Source: Candidatus Pseudothioglobus singularis PS1
GTDB lineage: Bacteria > Pseudomonadota > Gammaproteobacteria > PS1 > Pseudothioglobaceae
NCBI RefSeq assembly: GCF_001281385.1
Contig: NZ_CP006911.1
Location: 1,488,001 to 1,552,000 of the forward strand
Direction of reading: 5' to 3'
Length of the DNA: 64,000 nucleotides
Shown: positions 41,867-51,518 of the stretch, piece after piece
Position numbering within the stretch: the first letter of the stretch is position 1
How the letters are laid out: each line of letters opens with the position of its first letter
Notes under the pieces: model-generated
What the model was told of the DNA's origin: nothing
The model's input: only the letters and a program-made list of their open reading frames with translations
The model's database searches: none
Translations under genes and position numbers: made by a program

Positions 41867-43418
41867 TTGAGAAATAATCTGCTAAAAAATCATCGAAACT
41901 TAATGTATCACTCGACTCAATTTCACGCTGTTTATTAATTGAGAGTATTTTTTGATTGTCAAGCTCTACAAAGTACTCTTCAGTTATAGGCATTTCATTA
42001 AATAGCTCTTTGTTCTTTAGACTGAATTGATTGGTATATTCAAAAAAACCTTTTTCTTCATCCTTCATCTGATTAAGCATTTCGGCTGAAGGAGTCAAAT
42101 CAGGCTCATTGATTCTTTTTGAAATATTCCGAACAGATTTTTGATGAGCCTCACTCAAAAGCACTGAACAGTCATTAATCCTAGCCAAAATAGACTGACC
42201 CCAATTTAATAAAGTTACATCTTCTCCATTATGACATAGAGATAATCCTGGCTCTCTACCTCTGTGAGCAACTAAATTTGCGTTAACATCAATTTCAGTC
42301 AACTCTGCAGAAGAAACGGCGGGAGAATCTTCTAAAAGGCAAAACAACATAAAGGCCTCAAGAAATTGAACTTGCTCCTCATCAATTCCTTCTTTCATCA
42401 TTGGGTTTACATCAAGCGACCTTAATTCTATGTAGCCCACTCCTTCATTTAAAAGAGCTCCCAATGGCCTATCACTCCCATGGGCAGATGGCTTCGGCCT
42501 AACAGAGGAATAATACTCATTAGCAATCTGAAGAATATTGGTATTCAGTTGTTGATACTCACCATGTTTTTTTACACCAATGTTTTCACAATCATCGCAG
42601 CTTGTTTGCATTGCAGCCCTCAGACTATAAACATAATGCCGCAAACTATTGTAGTTAGCCTTAACTCCTTTCTTATCCTCTTGAGAATTTTGATAGCCAA
42701 TATCACCCATTCTTAATGATGTTGCGTATGGAAGATATAATGTATTGTCGTCAAACTCCTCTAAATTATGCTCATGATAATCTTGCATAAATGATTTACA
42801 AACAGTTGCAGAAGCTCCGAATAGGTAGGTGACCAACCAGCCATACCTTAATACATTTCTAGTCAGGCACATATAATGGTGACTCATAAACTTTTGAGAA
42901 TCAACCTTGCTTGAGGGTGCGATAAGTTCACGGTAGGAATTCCAAAAATCCATTGAAAATGAATAATTGAAGTGGATACCAGCTATTGCCTGCATAACAC
43001 TTCCGTAACGATTGGATAGCCCACGGCGATAGACCGTTTTCATTTTTCCAATATTAGACTCACCATAATATGCAATAGGAATATTCGTCTTCCCTCTCAG
43101 AATACAGGGCATACTTGCAGGCCAGAAACGCTCACTTTCAGGCAAGTGATGTTGAACATAGTGATGTATTTTGGATAATTCATTAATGACATTATGAGAG
43201 CCCTGGATTGGCTTTGTAACTATTTCAACTAGTGCCTCACTAAAATCAGTCGTAATTTCTGGATGAGTCAATGCAGAGCCAAAGCTCTCTGGATGAGGGG
43301 TTTGCGCAATAGTTCCATCTTCAGCAACTCGCAGCCCTTCTTTCTCAATCCCTATAAGATTTCCATTAAGACTGTCTTTAAAAGAATGGATTGAATTAAT
43401 TTTATCTTGAAGACTCAC
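41856..43418 (-). CDS. gshA: glutamate--cysteine ligase
   Basis: First step of glutathione synthesis. This is the E. coli (class I) type: GIEKEGLRV near the start, LTHPEITTDFSEALVE, and GYIELRSLDVNP later. 520 residues, start GTG. It is upstream of and overlaps mnmE. glutaredoxin 3 lies close by at 44.4 kb but in another transcription unit. Confidence 0.95.
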   Translation of the reverse strand: MSLQDKINSIHSFKDSLNGNLIGIEKEGLRVAEDGTIAQTPHPESFGSALTHPEITTDFSEALVEIVTKPIQGSHNVINELSKIHHYVQHHLPESERFWPASMPCILRGKTNIPIAYYGESNIGKMKTVYRRGLSNRYGSVMQAIAGIHFNYSFSMDFWNSYRELIAPSSKVDSQKFMSHHYMCLTRNVLRYGWLVTYLFGASATVCKSFMQDYHEHNLEEFDDNTLYLPYATSLRMGDIGYQNSQEDKKGVKANYNSLRHYVYSLRAAMQTSCDDCENIGVKKHGEYQQLNTNILQIANEYYSSVRPKPSAHGSDRPLGALLNEGVGYIELRSLDVNPMMKEGIDEEQVQFLEAFMLFCLLEDSPAVSSAELTEIDVNANLVAHRGREPGLSLCHNGEDVTLLNWGQSILARINDCSVLLSEAHQKSVRNISKRINEPDLTPSAEMLNQMKDEEKGFFEYTNQFSLKNKELFNEMPITEEYFVELDNQKILSINKQREIESSDTLSFDDFLADYFSSDT

Positions 43419-43513
43419 TTTTTTATCTCAAATATTAAAATAGTTATTTTACCTCGGTCTCATGATAGCGGTGATAATAGAAAATAACTACAAAATGAAT
43501 ATATCTAATAGTG

Positions 43514-44443
43514 ATGAGTCATAAAAATAAGAGCATTGAAGTTGTTGTTGGTGTGATGCGCAACGACAACAATGAAATATTTATTACAAAGCGTCAAATT
43601 GATCAATTTATGTCTGGGTATTGGGAACTTCCTGGGGGTAAAGTTGAGAATAAGGAGAGTCATTCTATTGCCATTATGAGAGAGCTCTATGAGGAAACAG
43701 GAGTTACTGTAAAGAATCACCATCTAATTCAAACAATTGAGCATCAATATCCTCAAAAGACAATTAACCTTTCAGTATTTTCTATTGAAAAATATGACGG
43801 GGCCCCCCTGGGAAATGAAGGACAAGAATTCTGCTGGTGTGGCATTGATAAATTAAAGGACTATAAATTATTACCCACAATGTGGAAAATTATCCATCGA
43901 ATTTGTCTTCCAAAAAGCTATTGGATTACGCCAGATGAACACAAATCTGACTTAGTCATTAATCAGTGTAAACAGCGCCTTAGAGATGGAATCAAAATAA
44001 TTCAGCTAAGAAGCAAATCTACTCTCAACAATACTTATATTGAGAAAATTTTTACATTATGTCAACTGAATCAAGCAAAACTTATACTCAATACGCCTAA
44101 TAAAAGCTTTAAGGAAGCATGTGATGGTTGGCATCTCACTTCCAATGAACTGATGGAAATAAAAGAGAGGCCATTTGATGAAAAAAAATTATTTGGCGCT
44201 TCAGTACACAATTTAAATGAAGCAAAACATGCTGAGGATATATCTGCAGATTACATCAGCCTCTCACCGATTAATGAAACACTTTCTCATCCAAATACTG
44301 GAGTTTTAGGCTGGGAAAATGCCTCTGACATTATTAATCAATGCAAGACGCCTATATTTCTTTTAGGAGGAATGAATAAAAAATTGATGGATAGAGCATT
44401 AAGTATTGGTGCTCAGGGAATTGCTGGTATTAGAGGACTCTAG
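43514..44443 (+). CDS. Nudix hydrolase (MutT) fused to a ThiE-like domain
   Basis: The N-terminal domain (about 1-130) is MutT-like, with a perfect Nudix box from GGKVENKE to RELYEETGV (GX5EX7REUXEEXGU). It should cleanse 8-oxo-dGTP. The C-terminal domain (about 145-309) resembles thiamine-phosphate synthase: IIQLRSKS, DGWHLTSNEL, LFGASVHNLNEA, ADYISLSPI and FLLGGMNKK. The NDR and other phosphate-binding residues of ThiE are altered, so synthase activity is doubtful. This fusion is known in gammaproteobacteria, with unclear purpose for the second half. ATG at 43514 follows an in-frame GTG. Confidence 0.88.
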   Translation: MSHKNKSIEVVVGVMRNDNNEIFITKRQIDQFMSGYWELPGGKVENKESHSIAIMRELYEETGVTVKNHHLIQTIEHQYPQKTINLSVFSIEKYDGAPLGNEGQEFCWCGIDKLKDYKLLPTMWKIIHRICLPKSYWITPDEHKSDLVINQCKQRLRDGIKIIQLRSKSTLNNTYIEKIFTLCQLNQAKLILNTPNKSFKEACDGWHLTSNELMEIKERPFDEKKLFGASVHNLNEAKHAEDISADYISLSPINETLSHPNTGVLGWENASDIINQCKTPIFLLGGMNKKLMDRALSIGAQGIAGIRGL

Positions 44444-44706
44444 AGCTCGGAACCTGTAATCTCAAGAACTTTATTTTGGATATCCTCTTTGCTCATTTGC
44501 ACCAACCCATCAGAACCACCCTTAACCAAAAGCGTGTCATTAACAAATATTTGTGGGACTGTCCTAAAACCTGACTTCATAAAGAAGTTACGTGCATCAC
44601 TATCCTCTTGAATGTTGAGTGTCTCGTATTCTATATCTAGGTTGTCAAGATAGTTTTTGGCTCTTGTGCAGTAGAAGCAAGAGTGTGATGTATAAACTTT
44701 AATCAT
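44440..44706 (-). CDS. grxC: glutaredoxin 3
   Basis: Glutathione-dependent thiol reductase of 88 residues with the redox motif CFYC at residues 10-13, TVPQIFVND (cis-proline) and GGSDGL for glutathione binding. The ATG at 44706 gives MIKVYTSHSC; the frame runs further upstream but that part is not glutaredoxin-like. It ends overlapping the Nudix gene's stop in a shared CTAG. The CFYC motif differs from the common CPYC in lacking the proline. Confidence 0.92.
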   Translation of the reverse strand: MIKVYTSHSCFYCTRAKNYLDNLDIEYETLNIQEDSDARNFFMKSGFRTVPQIFVNDTLLVKGGSDGLVQMSKEDIQNKVLEITGSEL

Positions 44707-44799
44707 AAAATAAAAAAGATCAATACAGTTATTAAGAGCGCAAATGATACCAGTGTGAAGGCTAAAGAGGCCAAGCATCACAACATAAATATTGTGGCT

Positions 44800-45552
44800 T
44801 TATCCTCTCAAATAAACCCAAGTTGAATCGCTCGATAGATCTTTATCAAACCGATATCCCTCATCTGAAAAATCTTGAAGTGCTTCTGGGTTGTTTAACC
44901 TATTGCGGATAATAAAGTTAACCATTAATCCTCTGGCTCTTTTTGCGTATATTCCAATCACCTTGTATGAATCACCTTTTTTTTCTTTGAATACAATATC
45001 CAATATTTTGGCGTTAAGTGATTTTTTATCTATTGCCTTAAAGTACTCATTGGATGCAAGATTGACAATTAATTCATTCTCATCATCATTCAAAATATGA
45101 CTTATATCAGACCCCCAGTAATCATATAGATCCTTACCTTTAGCATTACTCAGCTTTGTGCCCATCTCTAGTCGATAAGGTTGAATCAAATCAAGCGGTC
45201 TAATCACGCCATATAATCCTGAGAGCATTCGAACCTTATCTTGAGCAAAATTCAAATCCTCTGTTGATAGTGACGGAGCATCAATACCATTATAAACATC
45301 TCCCTTAAAAGCAAGAATGGCCTGTTTTGCATTCTCAAGAGTAAAAGGTATTTTAAATTTTTGAAAACGCTCAAAATTTAGTGCTGACAATTTTTCACTG
45401 ATTGACATTAGTTTTGAAATTTGAGACTGGCTTTGATTCTTCAGAATGCTAACTAATTCATTGGAACTTTCTTGCTGTCTTGTTTGAGAAAACTTTTCGA
45501 TATTACATTCAGAAAAATCTTGAGTTTTTGATGGAGAAATAATTGCCAACAT
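44800..45552 (-). CDS. yaaA: peroxide-stress protein YaaA (DUF328)
   Basis: Limits free iron and oxidative damage in E. coli under peroxide. The family pattern is clear: MLAIISPSKTQDF, AILAFKGDVYNGIDA, RMLSGLYGVIRPLDLIQPYRLEMG, YAKRARGLMVNFIIRNRL and GYRF. 250 residues, full length. It is divergent from gltB. Confidence 0.93.
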   Translation of the reverse strand: MLAIISPSKTQDFSECNIEKFSQTRQQESSNELVSILKNQSQSQISKLMSISEKLSALNFERFQKFKIPFTLENAKQAILAFKGDVYNGIDAPSLSTEDLNFAQDKVRMLSGLYGVIRPLDLIQPYRLEMGTKLSNAKGKDLYDYWGSDISHILNDDENELIVNLASNEYFKAIDKKSLNAKILDIVFKEKKGDSYKVIGIYAKRARGLMVNFIIRNRLNNPEALQDFSDEGYRFDKDLSSDSTWVYLRG

Positions 45553-45590
45553 ATGCGGTACAAAAATGAAAAAGATTCTACCTTAAAATC

Positions 45591-45604
45591 GTTGTTATAA
45601 CAAC
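45591..45604. promoter_or_regulatory. perfect 14-base palindrome in the yaaA-gltB intergenic region
   Basis: GTTGTTATAACAAC is its own reverse complement. It lies 39 bases upstream of yaaA and 86 bases upstream of gltB, where an operator for either gene could sit. Confidence 0.4.
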
Positions 45605-45689
45605 ATAAGTAGGCAAATTTGGCCTTTAAAAGTAATAAAAAATAAGGTATGATGTGTGGTTTGATTGTATTCGTTTTAATCTCAATTTT

Positions 45690-48600
45690 ATGAAAAATAA
45701 GCAATTACATTTGCCAAAAGCGCGTGGGCTTTATCACCCAGCCAACGAGAAAGAGAATTGTGGTGTTGGTTTTATTGCCAATCTAAAAAGTGATTCGTCT
45801 CATAAAATTACTCAAGATGCTTTGGAAATGTTAACTCGTATGGATCATCGAGGTGCCTGTGGATGCGAGGCAAATACCGGTGATGGCGCTGGAATACTGA
45901 CAAACATTCCGCATGACTTTTTTATTGAGGAGATAAAAACCCTTTTTGGGTTAGATGTGACTGCGGGTAATTATGGTGTAGGTAATATATTTCTACCTCA
46001 AGATGAAAAAGAAAGAGATCTCTGCATGTCTATGGTTGAAAAAATGGTCAAAGATGAGGGGCAAACCTTGGTTGGATGGAGAGATGTTCCTGTTGACTCA
46101 AAAAAAGCAAATGTTGGTGATACAGCTCGTGACTCTCAACCAAATATCAAGCAGTTAATCATTCAAAGCACTGGTAACTTAAATCAAGAGAGTTTTGAGG
46201 GAGTTCTTTATGTTATCCGAAAAAATATTTCTCAGGTTATTAGAACTGATGAGTCTATCTCACAGGCATTACTTTTCTATATTTGCAGTCTATCGACCAG
46301 AGTAATCATATACAAGGGTATGTTAATGGGGTCTCAGTTACTAGAATTCTATTCTGATCTCAGTAATAAGAAATTTAGCACCTACTTAGCTATGGTGCAT
46401 TCTCGTTTTTCAACTAATACCTTTCCTTCTTGGGATAGAGCGCAGCCATGCAGATTCATGGCACATAATGGTGAAATTAATACTCGTCAAGGGAACTATA
46501 ACTGGATGAGAGCTCGAGAAGGTGATCTCAAAAGTGATATTTTTGGTGACAGTTTATCTAAAACCTTGCCTGTTATTGAAACTGAAGTTTCTGACTCAGG
46601 AAGCTTTGACAACGTTCTTGAATTTTTATTGATGAATGGACGCTCCCTTCAAGAAGCCATATTGATGATGGTCCCTGAAGCTTGGCAAAATGATAAAGAA
46701 ATGAGTGCAGAGAAAAAAGCCTTTTATGAGTATTTTTCAAATGTGATGGAGCCATGGGATGGCCCTGCATCGATAGCCTTTACTGATGGGCGCTATATTG
46801 GAGCTGTTCTTGATAGAAATGGTCTTAGACCATCAAGGTACTACCTAACTCATGATGATAGAGTCATTATGGCATCAGAAGTTGGTGTTGTTGATGTGGA
46901 GACTAATAACGTCAAAACTAAGGGCAGGCTTAGGCCTGGAAAAATGTTTCTGGTTGACTTCAAAAAAGGACAGTTGGTAGACGATGAGCAAATAAAAAAT
47001 AGTTTTGCATCAAAAAATCCATACAGTGACTGGCTCAAAAATCAACAAATAGTTTTATCAGATCTAAAAATTCATGGTGACTCAAAAGGTTTTTATCCTG
47101 AGACTCTCATTAGCCGACTTAAGGCTTTTGGTTATAGCACTGAAACACTTCAGTTCATGTTATTACCTCTAGTCAGTGAGCTTAGAGATCCTGTAGGATC
47201 TATGGGAAATGACTCTGCACTGGCTTGTCTATCCGATCAATCTCGAATCATTTACGACTACTTTAAACAACTCTTTGCCCAGGTTACAAATCCTGCTATT
47301 GACTCAATAAGAGAGGAAGTGGTTATGTCTTTGAGTTGCGCAATTGGGCCTGAGGGTAATTTACTTAGTAATATAGAGGAAAATGCTCATCGACTCGTGA
47401 TTGAGCATCCCATCTTAACCAATGAGGAAATGTCGGCTCTGAAACATTGTGACCATCGAGGCTGGACCAGTAAAAGGATAGATATTACCTATGATATCAA
47501 TAATGGTCATAATTTGAGTGACATGCTTGACTCAATTTGTAGACAAAGCACTCAAGCCATTGATGATGGTCATAGCCTTGTCATCTTGTCAGATAGAAAA
47601 ATAAATGCTAATCGAAATGCTGTCAGCGCTCTTCTGGCATCATCTGCAGTTCATCGTCATCTGGTTGCAAATCACAAACGCACACAGGTTGGTATCATAG
47701 TTGAAACAGGTGAGGCTAGAGAAGTTCATCACTTTTGCCTTTTGACTGGATTTGGTGCTGATGCTGTTAACCCATATCTCGCTTTTGAGGCATTATGGCA
47801 GGCAAGAAGAGACAAACTAATTGATCTTGAAGATGATCATGCTGTCGTTAACTCATATCGAAAAGCAATTGCCAAGGGCATGCTAAAAGTGATGGCAAAA
47901 ATGGGTATTTCAACGCTCGCTTCATATAAAGGAGCTCAAATTTTTGAGGCAGTCGGCTTATCGAATGAAATCATGCATAAATGCTTTTTTGAGACAGCGA
48001 GTCGAATTAGTGGAGTAGGTTTTGATGTGGTTCAAACAGAATCTGAAGAGCAGCATAAAAAAGCCTTTGTTACAAAGTCACTGGATAATCTTGGGCACTA
48101 TCACTGGAGAAGTGGTGGCGAGAAGCATATGTGGGAACCTCAAACTATCACGAGTTTACAGCAGGCTGCTCGAGGAAATGATCAAAATGCGTACTGGGAA
48201 TTTTCAAAAAAATCAGATGAAGAAGGCACAAGAAATTGTACACTCCGTGGCCTCATGTCTTTCAAAAATGGCAACTCAATTGATATTAATCAAGTCGAAC
48301 CCGCAAAAGAGATTGTTAAGAGGTTTGTTACAGGTGCAATGAGTTTTGGCTCAATATCAGCTGAATCTCATGAATCACTCGCCATTGCCATGAATCGTAT
48401 TGGTGGAAAGTCCAATACTGGTGAGGGTGGTGAAGACTCGAAGCGATGGACTCCAGATAAGAATGGTGATTCACGTCGCAGCGCTATCAAGCAAGTTGCC
48501 TCGGGTCGGTTTGGAGTCACTATTGATTATTTAAATAATGCGGATGAACTTCAAATCAAAGTATCTCAAGGTGCAAAGCCAGGGGAAGGTGGTGAGCTTC

Positions 48601-50207
48601 CTGGTGGAAAGGTTGATGAAGGTATTGCAAAAATTCGATGCTCAACTGCTGGTGTAGGCCTTATAAGTCCTCCACCACACCATGACATATATTCTATCGA
48701 AGACCTCTCACAGCTCATCTTTGATCTTAAGCGCTCAAATCCAGATGCCCGTATAAGTGTCAAATTGGTTTCGGAGGTTGGGGTAGGAACAGTTGCAGCT
48801 GGTGTCACTAAAGCCAAATCTGACCATATCGTTATTGCAGGTCATGATGGTGGAACAGGAGCTTCTCCGTTAACATCAATCAAGCACGCAGGCCTTCCTT
48901 GGGAGCTAGGAGTTGCTGAAACGCATCAAACTCTTGTCATGAATGATCTTCGTTCAAGGGTTGTCATTCAAACTGATGGTCAACTCAAAACTGGAAGAGA
49001 TGTTGCTATTGCCGCGCTATTAGGTGCAGAAGAGTTTGGCTTTTCAACGGCGCCATTAATAACGCTTGGCTGCATTATGATGCGAAAGTGTCACCTAAAT
49101 ACCTGTCCAGTTGGTATTGCGACGCAAGACAAAGTATTGCGTAAAAAATTCACTGGCAAGCCTGAGCATGTCGTTAATTACTTATTCATGGTTGCCGAAG
49201 AGTTAAGAACAATTATGGCTGAACTTGGCTTTTCTAAACTAACCGATATGGTTGGAAGAGTAGATATGCTTGAGATGAATAAAGCTATCAATCACTGGAA
49301 GCAAGACTCAATTGATTTGAGTGCAATACTGACACCAGCTGAAAATCTATATAGAGATGCCGGAACCTATCAAACTATGAAACAAGATCATCAGCTTGAA
49401 GAACAACTGGATATTGATTTAATTGTCAAATCAAAAGAGGCAATTGAGAAAGATGTTCCAGTTAAATTTGACTCTGTTATTTCAAACGTTGATAGGGCGG
49501 TTGGTGCAATGCTATCTTCCCATGTTGTTAAATATAGGAATGGCAACAACCTTAAAGAAGATTCAATTCATATCAATTTTAAAGGGTCAGCTGGCCAGTC
49601 TTTCGGAGCCTTTCTTGCGAATGGAATTACGCTTACTGTAGAGGGTGATGCTAATGACTATGTTGGAAAAGGACTCTCTGGTGGCCGTGTCATCGTTTAT
49701 CCTCCCAAAGATTCAACATTTTCATCCCAGAACGAAATTATTGCAGGCAATGTGTGCGGCTATGGCGCCACCGGTGGTGAATTATATCTCTCGGGTCAAG
49801 TGGCAGAACGATTCTGTGTTCGAAACTCTGGATTAGTTGCTGTTGTTGAAGGAATTGGTGATCATGGATGTGAATACATGACTGGAGGAAGAGCAGTTAT
49901 TCTAGGAGAGGTTGGTCGAAACTTTGGAGCAGGCATGAGTGGAGGTATTGCTTATGTTTATAATCCAAATAAAACACTTGAAGGCAGAGCTAATGCCTCA
50001 ATGATTGATTTTGATCCTATGGATAAAGCATCTGTTTCAGAGCTGTTTGAACTTACAAAGAAGCATTACAGATATACAGGCTCAAAAATCGCTGGCCAAA
50101 TATTAAATAACTGGGATGAAGAGATACTTTGCTTTGTGAAGGTTATGCCGAAAGCCTTAAAAGAAGTTCTGGCTGCCCAAGACAAACAACACCTAAAGGC
50201 AATTTAA
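45690..50207 (+). CDS. gltB: glutamate synthase large subunit
   Basis: Transfers the amide of glutamine to 2-oxoglutarate, giving two glutamates. With the ATG at 45690 the catalytic cysteine is Cys24 (ENCGVGFIANL) after a short propeptide. The central and FMN-binding domains (GGKSNTGEGGEDS, HDGGTGASP) carry the 3Fe-4S cysteines (CIMMRKCHLNTCPVGIATQ), and the C-terminal GXGXG-rich helix domain is complete. 1505 residues. The NADPH-binding small subunit gltD, normally adjacent, is not in the window: downstream are the convergent lipoprotein and folA. Confidence 0.96.
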   Translation: MKNKQLHLPKARGLYHPANEKENCGVGFIANLKSDSSHKITQDALEMLTRMDHRGACGCEANTGDGAGILTNIPHDFFIEEIKTLFGLDVTAGNYGVGNIFLPQDEKERDLCMSMVEKMVKDEGQTLVGWRDVPVDSKKANVGDTARDSQPNIKQLIIQSTGNLNQESFEGVLYVIRKNISQVIRTDESISQALLFYICSLSTRVIIYKGMLMGSQLLEFYSDLSNKKFSTYLAMVHSRFSTNTFPSWDRAQPCRFMAHNGEINTRQGNYNWMRAREGDLKSDIFGDSLSKTLPVIETEVSDSGSFDNVLEFLLMNGRSLQEAILMMVPEAWQNDKEMSAEKKAFYEYFSNVMEPWDGPASIAFTDGRYIGAVLDRNGLRPSRYYLTHDDRVIMASEVGVVDVETNNVKTKGRLRPGKMFLVDFKKGQLVDDEQIKNSFASKNPYSDWLKNQQIVLSDLKIHGDSKGFYPETLISRLKAFGYSTETLQFMLLPLVSELRDPVGSMGNDSALACLSDQSRIIYDYFKQLFAQVTNPAIDSIREEVVMSLSCAIGPEGNLLSNIEENAHRLVIEHPILTNEEMSALKHCDHRGWTSKRIDITYDINNGHNLSDMLDSICRQSTQAIDDGHSLVILSDRKINANRNAVSALLASSAVHRHLVANHKRTQVGIIVETGEAREVHHFCLLTGFGADAVNPYLAFEALWQARRDKLIDLEDDHAVVNSYRKAIAKGMLKVMAKMGISTLASYKGAQIFEAVGLSNEIMHKCFFETASRISGVGFDVVQTESEEQHKKAFVTKSLDNLGHYHWRSGGEKHMWEPQTITSLQQAARGNDQNAYWEFSKKSDEEGTRNCTLRGLMSFKNGNSIDINQVEPAKEIVKRFVTGAMSFGSISAESHESLAIAMNRIGGKSNTGEGGEDSKRWTPDKNGDSRRSAIKQVASGRFGVTIDYLNNADELQIKVSQGAKPGEGGELPGGKVDEGIAKIRCSTAGVGLISPPPHHDIYSIEDLSQLIFDLKRSNPDARISVKLVSEVGVGTVAAGVTKAKSDHIVIAGHDGGTGASPLTSIKHAGLPWELGVAETHQTLVMNDLRSRVVIQTDGQLKTGRDVAIAALLGAEEFGFSTAPLITLGCIMMRKCHLNTCPVGIATQDKVLRKKFTGKPEHVVNYLFMVAEELRTIMAELGFSKLTDMVGRVDMLEMNKAINHWKQDSIDLSAILTPAENLYRDAGTYQTMKQDHQLEEQLDIDLIVKSKEAIEKDVPVKFDSVISNVDRAVGAMLSSHVVKYRNGNNLKEDSIHINFKGSAGQSFGAFLANGITLTVEGDANDYVGKGLSGGRVIVYPPKDSTFSSQNEIIAGNVCGYGATGGELYLSGQVAERFCVRNSGLVAVVEGIGDHGCEYMTGGRAVILGEVGRNFGAGMSGGIAYVYNPNKTLEGRANASMIDFDPMDKASVSELFELTKKHYRYTGSKIAGQILNNWDEEILCFVKVMPKALKEVLAAQDKQHLKAI

Positions 50208-50386
50208 ATAGGTATTGCGTCGATTACATCGGCGCTAGTCCCTAAAATACTATCAACCCCATCACCCACAACTGGAATGACTGAAATAACAGCGCCTGTA
50301 ACTCTCATAGGCACCGTGACTACTTTGGTAAAAACGCAGCCCGATAAAAAAAGAATGGCTAAACTTAGAATAATTAGCTTGTTCAA
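50204..50386 (-). CDS. small lipoprotein, DUF6726-like
   Basis: A 60-residue protein with a lipobox (ILFLSGC, Cys17) and a glycine- and valine-rich mature part (VTVPMRVTGAVISVIPVVGD). The conserved FTKVVTVPMRVTGAV pattern recurs in small lipoproteins of many proteobacteria, of unknown function. Its start overlaps the folA stop by four bases, and its own stop shares TTAA with the gltB stop. Confidence 0.8.
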   Translation of the reverse strand: MNKLIILSLAILFLSGCVFTKVVTVPMRVTGAVISVIPVVGDGVDSILGTSADVIDAIPI

Positions 50387-50871
50387 GAATTTCTCTCTAA
50401 TACAATAAAATGATAGGAGTAGTTATTTGCAATATCCTTTGGGTGAGACTCAGCGCTAACTTGGTGCCAACTTGAAACGTCATAAGTTGGGAAATAGATA
50501 TCGCCCTCAAACTCAGAGTCAATCCTAGTGATGTAAAGACGGTTAACCTTTGGCAGTAATTGCTCGCATAAACTTGCTCCTCCAATCACCATAACTTCCT
50601 TTTCATTCTCAGTTAATAAAAGTGCATCGTCAATTGAAGAGACAACTTCACATTCAGGAATTATTATTTTTGTGTTGCGAGTAATGACAATATTTCGTCG
50701 ATTGGGTAATGGCCGTCCAATTGAATCGTAGGTCTTCCTTCCCATCAATATAGATTTACCCGTTGTGATTTTTTTGAAATAGGCTAAGTCGGCAGGCAAG
50801 TGCCATGGTAGTTGATTATCCTTACCAATCAGCCCATTGTTATCCATTGCAACTACTATTGATAAGCCCAT
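50383..50871 (-). CDS. folA: dihydrofolate reductase
   Basis: Reduces dihydrofolate with NADPH. MGLSIVVAMDNNGLIGKDNQLPWHLPADLAYFK is the usual N terminus (quoted in parts: IGKDNQLPWHLPADL binds substrate), with MGRKTYDSIGRPLP and VIGGASL for the cofactor. 162 residues. Translationally coupled to the small lipoprotein downstream. Confidence 0.96.
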   Translation of the reverse strand: MGLSIVVAMDNNGLIGKDNQLPWHLPADLAYFKKITTGKSILMGRKTYDSIGRPLPNRRNIVITRNTKIIIPECEVVSSIDDALLLTENEKEVMVIGGASLCEQLLPKVNRLYITRIDSEFEGDIYFPTYDVSSWHQVSAESHPKDIANNYSYHFIVLERNS

Positions 50872-50927
50872 TAATTCAGCCCGATTGAAGTAAAATATTA
50901 GATTATTTTACAATTTTTAAACGCGCA

Positions 50928-51518
50928 GTGTCACTCATTCTAGCCTCATCATCTCCATTCAGAAGAGCTATTCTAGATAAACTAGGTTTGCCTTTCGATG
51001 TCATTGCTCCAGAGATTGATGAAATGAGAAAAGACAACGAGTCTCCATTTGATTTAGTTGTTCGCCTTTCTAAAGAAAAAGCTCTAGAAGTAGCTAAAAC
51101 TCATTCAGGTCTAATTATTGCCTCAGATCAAGTCGCCACTTTTGATTCTGGCGAAAATGGAGCAGATGAAATTTTAACTAAGCCTGGTACTCATGAGAAT
51201 GCTTTCTTACAATTAAAAAAAAGCTCTGGAAGGAATGTAAACTTTCTCACAGGATTAGCGCTCCTGAATACAGACACCTCAGAAATGCAGCTTCATGTTG
51301 AATATTACAAAGTAAATTTTAAGATACTTTCAGATAGTCAAATCTTAAATTATTTATCTAAAGAGGATACTCTCAATTGTGCTGGCAGCTTTAAGTCCGA
51401 AGGTCTTGGTATAGCATTATTTAACAGTATGGCGGGTGATGACCCTAACAGTCTTATTGGTTTGCCAACAATTCAATTAATAAATATGCTCGCAAAGGAA
51501 AATGTTCACGTCTTATGA
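50928..51518 (+). CDS. Maf-family nucleoside triphosphate pyrophosphatase
   Basis: Hydrolyses modified or non-canonical nucleotides as a house-cleaning enzyme. SLILASSSPFRRAILDKLG is the Maf signature; IIASDQV and the GSFKSEGLGIALF region match the YceF-type (m7GTP) branch. 196 residues, GTG start. Its stop overlaps the mfd ATG in ATGA. Confidence 0.92.
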   Translation: MSLILASSSPFRRAILDKLGLPFDVIAPEIDEMRKDNESPFDLVVRLSKEKALEVAKTHSGLIIASDQVATFDSGENGADEILTKPGTHENAFLQLKKSSGRNVNFLTGLALLNTDTSEMQLHVEYYKVNFKILSDSQILNYLSKEDTLNCAGSFKSEGLGIALFNSMAGDDPNSLIGLPTIQLINMLAKENVHVL

